64,000 nt of DNA from Plantago elongata. Taxonomy: Eukaryota > Streptophyta > Magnoliopsida > Lamiales > Plantaginaceae. Positions 48,901 through 61,000 of this stretch are shown here, in pieces. The position numbers were made by a program, and so were the translations under genes. Under the pieces are notes generated by a model. It searched no databases. It saw only the letters and a program-made list of their open reading frames with translations, and was not told the origin of the DNA. Positions within the stretch are counted from its first letter, which is position 1. Every line of letters starts with the position of its first letter. The stretch spans positions 1 through 64,000 of the forward strand of contig JAYMSP010000227.1 of assembly GCA_036897095.1 (NCBI GenBank). The letters are read 5' to 3'.

Positions 48901-51587
48901 GATAGAGAGGGTTTTGGGCAAATTAAGAAATGGAAGAGGTCAAGTTGAGGTTGAGCATTTGTTGGATGATTTTTGGTGATGAAAATGGCGAGTTGTGTTA
49001 GTGATGCTGTGGTTATTAGTATTAGTAATTTATTGGATTTTGGGTATTTGTATGGATACTATATAAGTTTTATGACAAGTACATGCAATACTTCGAATAG
49101 CGGTCATCCCGCTCCCACTAATTTAAGGTTGGGCGCTCCACACCGCTATCCAGAATCAATAGCTATGCATGGAAGTAATGTGCATCTATGTAATCGACTG
49201 ACAGCATGTAGTAACTGACATGTATGATTCACGGCATAACTATGAATAAAAATCAAGGGAGCCTTAAAATCACCAATGATCTCAAATGAAATACTGAATC
49301 ACACATGCAGATGTTCCACATAATAGTTTATATCAAACCACTGCATTTACAACTAAATCTTCAATGAATCGTTGCACACTATGATCAAAGTATATGGGCG
49401 CTTAAAGCTGCATCATTTGGCATTAGTAGCAAAACCTGGGTTATCAAGTTTGTTGGGAAGTTATAATGCATTTTTTTGCAAGAAGTTGGACATCTGAAAC
49501 TACACTATTTCAATCACGCAAAAGATATCAACATCAATTATGGCATGACATTCAATACCAAGTCAACAATTTGGATAGCACGCAAAGCAATGGCAGTACA
49601 TAACAGTGCTTCTCGATGCATTACCCATAATCTGAACAGCTTTATTTCACACTAATCTGTCACTGAAAGATAGGAGAAAGTAAACTGACTACATTCCAAA
49701 TCATGCGATAAACATGGTACTTTTAATATTCCTAATAACATAGTCACATACATGATACATACATAAATGAACATTATCGAATAATCGAATAAAAGCATGT
49801 GGCAACTGAAGTCCAAAAATCTAATTTAGATCTCCAGAGACTCGGGCTAGGGCATCTAAATAACGAATAAAACCATGTAGCGACTGATATGTTTTCAGAT
49901 GTCATAAAATGATACATATAAACACATGTCATAGTTACAACTTAGGAATCCAATATCCCCAAGTGAACTTCAAACTCACACATGCACACGTTCCACAGTA
50001 TATCTTGTATCAAATGGGCCAAATGTTGCCTTATTGTTAACAGAATCAGACTCTTCAATATCATCGTCACTTTTTAGAAAAAAAGAATGGTCAACTAAAC
50101 TCATCACTCAAATAACATTAGCAAAACTTGAGATGCGATTTCTACAATGTTGAAAATTCATATTGCATTTTCTGATACTACACTATTCCAATCACGCAAA
50201 AGATATCAACATCAACTATGGCATGCTGTTCAATACCAGACCAAAAAATTGGATACCACCTAAAGGCTAAAGCCATGGCAGTATATAACGGTGCTTCTCG
50301 ATAAATTAATTCTGAATAGTTCTACTTCGTTCTCACTAATCCTATCACAAAAAAGGGAGGAGAAACGGACTGCATTCCAAATCATGCGATCAACATGGTA
50401 CTTCAATATATCTAATAACACACACATATACATACATAAATGAACATCATCGAATAAACGAATAAAAGCATGCAGACACTAAAAGTCAAAATCTAGATGA
50501 ATCTCCAAAGACACGGATGGATGTACTATTTATCCAAAAAATAAACGAATAAGAGTATGTAGCGACTGATATGTTCAGAGTGTCACAAAATGATTCACAT
50601 ACACACATTAGAGCTTGTGAATTCAAAATTAAGGAGACCATTAAATCCCCAATACCCTGATGTAAACTTATGAATCGCAGATGCACACGTTCCACAATGT
50701 ATCTTAGATCAAATCAACCAATCGTTACCTTAGTAAACACAATCAGACTCTCCACTTTCTTATACACAAGAAAAGAATAGTCAACTAAACCTCTTAACCC
50801 AAATAACATTAGCCAAAATTTAGAAACATTTCTACACGGCGTGAAGTTCTCTTGCACTCTTAGAAGTTTCCCCCACTTAGAGTTTATTGCAAGAATCGCC
50901 TACCCGAACCAAAATATTTCTCTCTAATTCAAAACCGTAGCTATAACCAGTAGGCTCACTTCTCATTTCTAATCAATCCTATCACCCAAAGTTCTAAATG
51001 AATTCTACTAAATCCCAAATCATATTCCAAATAAGAAACTGAACATTATCAACAGAGTAGATACACATTTTAACAAAATGTACCTTCTTAACAGAAGCAG
51101 ACCAAGAGAGTGTGAGCCCAAGGAACACAATAAAGAAGAAAGGTCCCCAAAGATCCCAATCCCTCAACGCCTTGCCCGGATCCTCCCTAAACGGATTCGG
51201 AAACACAACGAGCTTCAAATTACTGACGATCCTTGACAAATCACGCTTGACAGTATCCCAAACAGGCTCGGTGAGAGTATTAGGAGCAGGTCCAAAGCCA
51301 GATGTGGCAATTCCAGCACTGGTGGATCCAGGAAGAGGCTGGATCGGGGGTTTAGAAGCGGTAGGGGTTGGTTTGGGTGCGGAAGGAGGTGGCAGATTGG
51401 AATTGATGAAGGTAGGGGGAGGGATAGGGTTTGGTGGAGCGGAGGAGACCGGAATTGATGCGCGTGGAGGAGAAGAGGGGCGAGCTGGAAGGACGGAAGT
51501 TGGGTACGTGGAGTTCATTAGGTTCTCGATCTCGTCGATGTCCGATTGAGAGCTCGGATGGAGAGGGATCGTGTCGCTGTGAGACAT
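45958..51587 (-). CDS. YIP4: YIP4-type Yip1-domain trans-Golgi protein
   Basis: Five-pass membrane protein of the Yip1 domain family. In Arabidopsis YIP4a and YIP4b work with ECHIDNA at the trans-Golgi network in secretion of cell-wall polysaccharides. Exons: 51587-51084, 47377-47303 and 46218-45958. Introns of about 3.7 and 1.1 kb are GT-AG in phase 0. The product is 279 residues, the same as YIP4b within one or two. The cytosolic N-terminus starts [20 protein letters not shown] and is proline-rich. Then come [20 protein letters not shown] and [20 protein letters not shown]. Hydrophobic segments follow: [74 protein letters not shown] and [19 protein letters not shown]. The start at 51587, not the upstream Met at 51749, is set by the family N-terminus. 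Apparently intact. The first intron carries a large tandem duplication. Confidence 0.95.
49210..50830 (-). repeat. About 680-bp tandem duplication in YIP4 intron 1
   Basis: Two full and one partial unit: about 49210-49880, 49881-50562 and 50563-50830. Matching marks are CGACTGATATG (49881, 50563), TACACTATT...CAATCACGCAAAAGATATCA (49501, 50179), CATTCCAAATCATGCGAT (49693, 50373) and ACACGTTCCACA (49988, 50686). Units have diverged by substitutions and small indels, so the duplication is old. Wholly intronic. Confidence 0.85.
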
Positions 51588-51589
51588 TT

Positions 51590-51970
51590 TCTGCTCCGGT
51601 GAGATTGTGGTGGCGTGTGGTGGTGATTGGGATCGGAAGTGGAGTTGTAGAGAGGTGGAGATTTGGCGTTTTACTGCTATTTTTATTTGTTTAGCTATCC
51701 TTTTCCGTTTATCATTTCGGTTTGGATTTGGAATTAAGCAACCAAACAACTATGCATAATGAAATTTCTAATATTTTTCATAAATAAAATTATATCTTAT
51801 TGTAATTCGTAATGTAATAATATGTACCCGATTATTTGAACTGATAGTCCATTCTAAAAATTCATGATTTGTGTAATACACATCCAGTGATGCGATTGCG
51901 ATTTTAAGAGAGCTCAAGGGTGAGTATGCACGATTGAGACATAGCGAAAAGGTGAGTATAGTTGGTAGTT
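51590..51970. other. YIP4 upstream region
   Basis: Leader and promoter area of the minus-strand YIP4 gene. No clear TATA element was picked out. No gene. Confidence 0.4.
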
Positions 51971-51971
51971 T

Positions 51972-52640
51972 CATTTTTTTTTTTAAAGAACCAAATGAAA
52001 ATTATCATATAACCAAGAAAATGAAACAAAATTGTGCAAGGCACTTAACAAATCGCATGGCGGGCTTGTTTATGAGCTAGCAAGTTTTGCTTTGCGGAAC
52101 ATAATCAAGGCTGAAAGACTTTGAAGAAGTAACTAAATCTCTAATGTATGATAAGATAGAATCTACAACATATAAATCAAAATCTAAAAACTTAAAAGAA
52201 GAAACTAAAGAAATGCAATTATTATGGACTTGAAGACGCTCTCATCCTTGCAAGACAACCCAATGCATAAAATGTTGCACGAATAGCATACGCTTCAGCA
52301 CTCTGAGGAGATAAGGGTTGATGTACAACCTCCTGACGCCGAGCTAACAAACCATCATCCATCCAAACCGCATAGTCAATCCCCTCCCTATAACCATCCA
52401 TCGAAAACGTAACATCCAGGTTGACCATGTGAAACTTTCTTTCTGGCAGAACCGTGGTGGACTCCATAGTTGAATTCTCGTTGCCCTCAACCTCCACAGC
52501 TCATACCCCTGTCCCCGCACCTCTGCCCAATCTATGCACCCTCGCAGCAGCCTCCTCCATAGCGTGCTTCACCAACATCTTATTCTGGTTGGCCAAAAAT
52601 TTTCGTACAAACTCCACCACCTCTAATGCACGGTGTGAAG
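51972..52640 (-). mobile_element. 5'-truncated LINE tail with RNase H-like domain
   Basis: On the minus strand a linker HRALEVVEFVRKFLANQNKM then LVKHAMEEAAARVHRLGRG precedes, after one stop, the RNase H-like stretch HMVNLDVTFSMDGYREGIDY, AVWMDDGLLARRQEVV and SPQSAEAYAIRATFYALG. The LN-D-, -A-, LLA and AEA-AI marks match the RNase H-like domain at the C-terminus of plant L1-type ORF2. Non-coding sequence then runs to a tract of about 13 A (plus-strand T run 51974-51986), the LINE poly(A) tail. Reverse transcriptase is absent: a short, dead, 5'-truncated copy. Confidence 0.6.
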
Positions 52641-52699
52641 AAGAAAGAAATGATGTATAATTTTTTATGTGCACTTGTGTGTTACGTAGGAAGAGATTG

Positions 52700-55600
52700 T
52701 GTGAAAATTAACAGCTTCAATTATTTTGATTTAAATAAATAGGTCAAATGGCATGAAGAATCTAATTAATATTAGCATAGAATTTTTGATACTCCATTTG
52801 TACCGGAGAAATTTAAATATCGTGGAGTTGAATCAACATGTGAAAGATATAAAAGATGGTAAAAGTTATGTAATATTTAGGGCTAAAATGTGTATTTTTG
52901 TAATGTTCAAGAATTTCAACAAAGTCCAGAGAGCTTTAAGGGATTGAGAACGCTAATCATACCAATAAAGTGCAACTTTCTTTCCACATGAGAACTTTTA
53001 AGTTAAGCGAAGTTGTTTTGGAACAATAATAGAATGTGTGGCCAACATGGAAGTCTCCCAGCTTGTGCACAAGTAAGGACAATGTGCGTAGGAAAGAACA
53101 TGTGTTGATACAGGAAGGCAAACATATCATCCGAAGAGCTGTCCATGAGTAACCGCAACAGCTTAAAGGGTCGAGGCTCGATAGATTAACAGTCGGGTCG
53201 TTACAATTTTTATGTAAATTTAAACTTAATTATTATATGTTGGGGAACTACATCTTATAATATTTGATGTTGTTAGATTGAACACTTTAAAATTTCTGTT
53301 GTATAATCTTTTTAAAATCAAGGGAGTGTAAATGTTTTGTACGTATAAAATATATTTTATAATACTCAATTTCCCTTATGTTTCCTTTGGTTTTTTAAAA
53401 TCTTCATGTGGAGATTTTTTTCTTTTGAACTTTAATCATAAAATTATGTTTAAATTACACAAAAATAAAATATAATAAAATTATGTTATAATAATAAATA
53501 AGTATATTTTACTAATATGATACTTTTCGCTAAGCCACAGTAATTAAGTATAATAAAATCTCCACAATTATAAAACTTTTAATATATATTAGCATATTAG
53601 GTAGATGATATTAATATATGATTTCCCACTCAATGAATGCATGCAGTAACGAATGTAATAGTATTAATTTATGGTTTGAAATAGGAACCCAAAGTTAGAA
53701 TAAAACGGAGATATGCTTTCATTCCCCAAATTAGTCTAAGTCTGAACACAAAAAGTTGGAATGGAACATATTAATGTAAATGCTAGGTGATATATGCAAG
53801 TAGTTAATAGTAATTTTGTATATCATCATGAATTTTTAAAATACGAATTAAGAAAAATATGAATCGCACTAGTTCGAAAATTTGAAATTCAAAATGCTTA
53901 ATTTGTTAAGATATAAAACACAGTTCGACATACTTTACATGAAACTCACAATCTAATTCGTGAACTACTAAAATAATGCAGCGGAACTTTAAAATTGTAA
54001 AAGCTTGAACACGAAATTTATAATACAATAAACTTGAAATGATAAGAACATTTGTAACAGTGATACTGCTCCGGCAACGCTCCACTCAAAGCTCGGCTTC
54101 AATACTTAAAATTGATATTTTAAAAAGGTGCCAGTCGTGATCGTTGACTAAACAAGTACACATGCACGTGTAATGACTTGAAGTTCTACCTTCATGTATT
54201 TTACATCTATTAATCTTACTTAATGTAATGTAACCTGACTTGACTTAACTCTAAACACTTGGCACTTAAACTTGATCTTTGACTTTTGAAAATCTTAACT
54301 TGAACTTGAAACTTATCTTGAATCTTAACATGATTACGAGCTCGCTTAGCATCGTAGGTTCCTATACAGACCCATGTGGTGGTTATTTGTTGGTCTCAGG
54401 TCACTTTCGTGACCCTATCCGTTGAATTAATAATTACCGTCCTCATGGCCTTAATCCCGATCCTTCGAATAAATACAAACTGCGGGTCTTAGACCTTGGC
54501 CCCTATTTATTGAACATGAACTAAAACTTTGCCAATTTCCCTACGAGCTTTTTATCTTTAACTTGAAGATTTTTTTGACTTTAAATTTTAAACATCTTAT
54601 GAAAGTAAATTCATATTTCTAACTTCAAACTCATAAATGAATCAATGTGTGTATATCAATACAGAATATCATCGTGCCATAGCTGAAATAATTATAATTA
54701 ATAGCCAGCCAAATCGAAGTTGCAGACAAGTAACACCACCAAATATGCTATGATCAATTCACTCATCACAGGAATATAGATAGATAACATGGCAAAAACA
54801 TATGTACACATACTAGTAGTTCAACAACAATCGATTTCCATATATAACTTTGAATGTTTGTGACGATACAAAAGTATACAATTTATACTGCCCATAGGCC
54901 CCATACCAAAACAAATTAGTTAGATGGAAGCTAAAGATTTGGAGTTAAATGTGATGCCTAAAGAAAATATAACTAATATTTATTTCGAAACTTCTACCAA
55001 ATTCCCTACACTCAAAATTATCAATCTCTGACCTCCCAAACATTTATATTTTCACAAACACCGAAAGAGGAGGAGGTTGTTCTTGAAACGCAGCCGGAAA
55101 AAACAACCGATCCGGAGGCGTGAGAAAGAGAAAGTCACCGGAAGGGCGGCAACCAACACAACAACCGTACGGAACAACCCATACAATGAGAGTGAGAATT
55201 TGGTTCTCATCTTTACTTTACTTTACTTTATCGGGAATCTTGTCAAATCTTGTTGAGTCCATACACATTATATTTACTTTCGTCGGAAATTTAGTATTGA
55301 AGCGACTCAGCTATGACTAATAATACAAATTGTCTATATATTCCTGAAGATAGACATGTAAGAAAGGGTATAGTTCTACTTGCTAGTAGCTTTTTGGAGG
55401 AGGAAAATGCAGTGAACAACATGCTATGGAAGTATTGAAACTAAGTGCTAAACAAAAATAGCTAATGGCAGAGTCCATTACACGTTCATATGTATATATA
55501 CCACATTTAACATTCTTTAATAGTCTACGATCTTCATCGAATCATCTTATCCATTTCGTGTTGGTTTAATGCTCCATTCATTTTCCAGGAAATTAAGATT

Positions 55601-56680
55601 AAGGAAAAGTGTCTATTCAAGAAATTCTTCACAATCACTAAAATCTAGCACTCTAAGACAAATCGAGTAACGTAGACCATGATACAATACTTCTCAGGCA
55701 ATTTATTCATAACTATATATGATTTTAAGAATTTCACATACTTTAACCTAAAAAATAAACTTTTCAAAGTAATAATCATCATTAATCCTTAATTGAGTTT
55801 TAACCAAACGATTCAATCTTGTCACCATCATATGCCACTCTAGTTTACAACAATTTCGGTTGTCACCACAACGACCAGCCTTATAGGTTAGAAAGTTTAT
55901 AATGAAAGATCCAGAAAAGAAAACTAAGAAACTTTAAAAAAATTAGTGTGAGTATTTTACTATATCTTTACATTTTCAAGCTTCTTATTTTATTAGTATT
56001 AGGTTTTCTTGATAATAATGATTTGCAAAACTAGTTTTAATGGGAAGCTCCATTTTATATGTATTTATTTCTTTTACATTTTATAATATATCAACCAACA
56101 TTATTACACTGATGTTTAATTACACTGCTAGAACTCTTGGAATTTCCAAGATAAAGATAAATATGAAATTTAGAAGTATAAGTAGATTAGAACTACTTAA
56201 TGTTAGTACTTAAAAGTATTATTGAATTAGAATTAGTTCTAATCTACTTATACTTTTTATATATGTGTGTGTGTGTGAGAGATTGATGAATGAGGAGGTA
56301 GGAAAATAGTTCTTTTAATGAGAAAGATTTGAGAATATTATAATCCAACCCATTAGGCTTTTTCTTTATGACGGGCAGGTTTGTAATAGTTCGATTTAAA
56401 AATATTAAAACAAGAATATAAAAACTTGTGAAAGTTCAAAGTCTTTGTGATAGTCCTGTAATATTGTATATTAATTTTGTGATGTTGTTGATAAATTGTG
56501 AATTTTTATGTATTTATAAATTATGTATTATTGTATATATATTTGTGCGGCTGAATCACAAACAAGAAATCATATTTTCTCTACACCAAGTGTGATTCAA
56601 GTGTGATTGATCTGGCCAAACACTACAATAGTTTCAGAAGTTGTGAATAATTGGAGATTTATGCCCATTTTTTTCTTCTA
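52700..56680. other. Intergenic, no supported gene
   Basis: Long AT-rich spacer. A GC-richer portion at 54330-54520 (CTCGCTTAGCATCGTAGG, CAGGTCACTTTCGTGACCC) looks like part of an old dispersed repeat, possibly a solo LTR, but its ends were not found. A basic, proline-poor frame at 55120-55320 has no recognisable domain. A TGTGTGTGTGTGAGAGA microsatellite lies at about 56264-56281. Confidence 0.45.
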
Positions 56681-56684
56681 CCAG

Positions 56685-57595
56685 GAGCTCGGATACGAAT
56701 TTGATGACGATGAGTACCATGGATATGTTCATGGAAGGTTGCCATATAAGTTGCTAAAACCTGATCAAGTGCTTCGGAAACTCCTGTTGTCCATGCCCCA
56801 GAGGAAAATTGTACGTCGGATTTTAAGGCAAAAGATACATATTTTTTCACTTTATTATTCTAATATGAAGATAATTCCCCGGTTTTCAGATATTCACAAA
56901 TAATGATAAAACTCATGTAGTTAAAGTCCTTAGCAAGATGGGATTAGAAGATTGCTTTCAGGGTATTATTTGCTTTGAAACTCTTAACCCTCCTAAAGAT
57001 TCATACGAGGCTAGCAATAAATATTCGGGTTTTAAGTCATCTCGAATTCTTTGCAAGCCATCTGTAGAAGACATGGAATCTGCCATTCGCATAGCAGGCG
57101 TTGATCCAAACAAAGCAGTTAGTAACCAGAACTCTTGCTGACATTTGTAAAGATGTGTGCATTGTGAACTGCTTAACTAAGAGTTTGTTGCCTTTTTCAT
57201 TTTCTCAGATATTCTTTGATGACAGTGTGAGAAACATTGCCAGTGGCAAAGCAGCTGGATTCACACAGTAATTGTAAGTCTGCAAATATAAGAAATTCAG
57301 TGGAAATGAACCTGTTTTAACCTACTGTAAGTCTGCAAATATAAGAAATCCAGTGGAAATGAACCTGTTTTAACCTACTCGAATGAATTAACAATGCAGG
57401 TGGGAAGATCTGTTTTAACCTACTCGAATGAATTTAACAATGCAGGTGGGAAGATCAACTATGGTGCCCGGATCAGATTATGCATTAAGCAGTATACACA
57501 ATATAAGAGAAGCAATACCTGAAATATGGAGCGATGATACAGAGCATTCGCAGCAAATTATCCAATCTTCTGCGGTAGAAGCTGTTCAAGCTTAA
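56685..57595 (+). pseudogene. HAD pyrimidine 5'-nucleotidase-like pseudogene
   Basis: Remnant of a haloacid dehalogenase-type phosphatase (yeast SDT1/PHM8-like; Arabidopsis At5g59480 group). Exon-like pieces keep splice sites: 56685-56810 (ELGYEFDDDEYHGYVHGRLP), 56890-57117 (IFTNNDKTHVVKVLSKMG, CFETLNPP, CKPSVEDMESAIRIAGVDPN), 57209-57273 (IFFDDSVRNIASGKAAGF) and 57446-57595 (VGRSTMVPGSDYALSSIHNI, then REAIPEIW to a stop). The 5' exons bearing the catalytic DxDxT motif are missing. The piece at 57209 is one base short of the expected 66, at GGATTCACAC where GGATTCCACAC would keep TV(I/V)VG in frame. The following intron holds two tandem duplications: a 53-bp unit (57274, 57327) and a 45-bp unit (57366, 57411). 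The second repeats the 3' splice site and 11 exon bases. A dead, 5'-truncated gene copy; retained introns show it arose by DNA duplication, not retroposition. Confidence 0.8.
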
Positions 57596-58043
57596 TGAAG
57601 CTCGAATATTTCTGTACCTAATGTCTCAATGGCAGTGTAACCCTTTTGGCATTAACAATTAATAAAAGTACCATATGTGTTGTTCTAAGGATCAAAGTAT
57701 GTGCCAAAGAAAAAAAATAATCAGGTCACCAAAATCACACCAATAAAGCAGAACATTCCAAAATGACTATGATTACAAGTTTTCGTAACAGAAAACTAAT
57801 TATAGGAAGTATCAAACTATCAATATTACTTAGATAAGTACATAGGATTGCTGTTCCGAATCACTTTAATGTCAAACAATAACATTATATAGTACCTAAA
57901 AGAGAATCTAGCCCGCGGTTCTAACATTTTCATAATAACTCTGATATGCTAAGAAGGATGATTCTATTAAGTAAATTTCTTGTGGATAGCAATACCATAT
58001 GTATGTAAACTGACTAAAACTAGAGTACACAAACAAGAAGCAT
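57596..58043. other. Spacer between convergent units
   Basis: Short non-coding gap between the HAD pseudogene (plus) and ELP2 (minus). Probably contains the ELP2 3' untranslated region. Confidence 0.45.
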
Positions 58044-61000
58044 CTAAATAACTACTTGAAATATTCTCACACAATGATCAGCTCCACAGGATGCAAGCTG
58101 CAAGCTTGTAGAATCTTCACTCTTCTCAGCGTATCTCCACTTCAGCCGCTGAACTGCAGATACGTGACACATGAACGGATCAAATCGCATGGCTAGAGCT
58201 GTGTTTGGCTCCAAAATGCTACTGGTTTCAGTTTTGGAATTGGAAAGACTCCACAGTTCTATCAGACCAGTCTCCATTCCAACGGCAAGAAGACCAAGAT
58301 TCATCTGTCTGTCAATACCAAGCCAAGATAGGGCAGTGACACTAGCCTTGAACATTGGCAAAGTCATGAGCAACTTTACTGAGGAAGCATTCTGCACATG
58401 CCAGATCTTTACAGTCTTATCCCTCGAGCCAGTGGCAAATTCATGACCAAACGGATTCCAAGAACACGCCCATATTATTCTTTTATGGGCTTCTTGCTTT
58501 ATGACAAGCTCATGACTAATTTCATCCTCTCCTGGTGTGCAAAAGACATCAAATGGTATTACTTGCCAATTCTAACTAGCTTTTGTCAATGAAAAACAAG
58601 GATACTTGCACCCATGCATATAAACATAACTTATGTGGAAGGTGATCAATGTAATTGCAGAGAGGTCATGCATGATATCACCCAAAAAGACGATAAAGAA
58701 AAGGAGATTCACTTCCCTTTTCTTGATCTTTTTTTATATAAACCTATATCAACAAAACAGTCAAATATCGACAATACCTGCATGCTTGATTGCAAAAACA
58801 GAAAAGTGACGATCTCTGGACACGGCCAAAAGAAACTTGTTGTCGTGAGAAAACTCCAATTGGGTCACTGTTAAACTATGAGACTGCAAGCGGCCCACTG
58901 ACTTCCAGGATCCAACTTTCCATAACCATATTTCCGCTACAGATGCTGATTGTGCCTGGGACAATTAAAACATTTATGATTATTCCCCACACCAGACGTA
59001 GACCAAAGTAATCAAATTTGAATTTTAAGCAACAAAGTCTACTGTTGCAATTACAAAACTATGTACAATCTAGTTTGCTGGGACAGACAGCTCACGTTGA
59101 TTATGACTTTATCAAATAAACAACAGAAGCATATGTGTCAAAGTTTGTCTCATTGAACAAAAGAATTCCAACGACGTGTTGGTCTTCAAATGTATAACGG
59201 AAACCTGCTTTGATTGGGGCATTCTGCATCCTGAATATGTAACATGCAAAAGAGTACAGCACATCATGTGAAAAGTGAAAACAGAGCTTCAGTTATCCCA
59301 GATTGACTTATAAGATTTATAAATTCTCAAGTACCCATTCGCTTATCAGAGCATTGAGAGGAGAATAAGTACATGCTAACTGGGAAGGTAAAGTAATTCA
59401 TTGACAACACACTCGAATAAACACCGAGAACCATGGAAAAAAGAAGAAGAAAAAACACTATGCTTTTAGCATGTCTTCGTATAGGGGCTTCACACTTTCC
59501 ATGGGTTACCATAAAATCTACATTGCCAATTACTCTGAGCATTGAGACAAAAGGGCATAATTTTATTTGATACTGATGACCACAATCAGGTCATGATCAT
59601 GGCTAGCATGTGAATGAAGAACCCTATGCTTGAGAGAGTGTGTAAATGCAAAAGGCAATAAAAAATATTTCTATGTTAAACTCAGCACATTCCAACTTCT
59701 CAGTGTTGGCCAATATGGTAAGAGTGAATCCTAGAGAGTGACACTTTGTAAATCTACTAAATGAACGAATACACAAGCGGCAGACAAATGTAGTACCTTG
59801 CAGGATGAAGCAACTAACTTTCCGTCATAGTCACAACCCAAAGAGAAGAGTTCATTTCCATGGCCATAAAGCTTATGTGACTCTGGCCATAGAGTATGCC
59901 ATGCCAGTTGTTCCTCAATTGGTGGTTCTGTTAATGTGGCTGGAACTGCATCTGGTATAGTTTCATGGGTATCAGCACCTTCATTATTATTTCTTCCAGC
60001 CAATTCAGGTGATGCTGCACGAGAAATTATAGAAGCAGATCATATAATTTGCAAATATCATGGAAACTAAAATGAACCAACTGTAACATAATAGTATGCG
60101 GACCTTGAGCGTATATGGGCTTCTGTGATAGACCTAGAGCAGACATGTTTGCACCGAGAATTTGCATTTTTAATGGAAGTTCATCGAGTAATCCAGATCT
60201 CCCGAGTGTAGCATGATTCAGTGTCTTCAGAAAGGAGAGAGGAGCTTCAAATACTCTGGCAACTTTCTCGTCAGCCCCACTTATGAAGCGATGGTTCCCC
60301 TTTCCGTTAATTAATGTCACACAATTGATATCATGGCCATGAACTTGAGGCCGTGCAATCTCATGCCACGCTGCCTTGTCTGTTGTAGAAGATTCAGTAC
60401 ACCAAGATGAAAATACTCTAGTTGTCTGCAAAAGAACAAGAAATTTCCATTTACATGAGCACTTCAATGAAAGACATTAGAAAGATCAAGAGGAAAGGTA
60501 TGCCTGGTCTGCTCAAGAATGTAAATCAATGGGTGCCAACTTAAGAGCCTTGCACAAGGTAACAAAAAGAACTTCAACTCAATTGCAACCAATATCACGT
60601 TATTACCTGGTCATGACTTACAGAGAGTAAGTACTCTCCATCACTAGCCCACGAGATATCTGATACAGATCCAAAATGTCCAGACGGAACTTTCTGTGGT
60701 TTCCAATCATCAAAATCAACACCTACATTTCTCCAGTGATGAAATGATCCACCATAGCCATGAGCTAATATAGAGTTGCCAGTTGGACCCCAATGACCGC
60801 CATAAAATCCCAAAGCGCAATGACTCAATTCTCCAACAGTAACGACATTCATCCATATCCCTGTTGTCTTTTCAGGTTGCCATATCATCATTGTCTTGTC
60901 CATGGATGCAGATAAGATACTCTGAGGTTGATACCAATCAGTGGTATCAACAGATGAGCTACGAGGAGGCTCCCACTCCACAGAGTAAACCCAATCCTCA

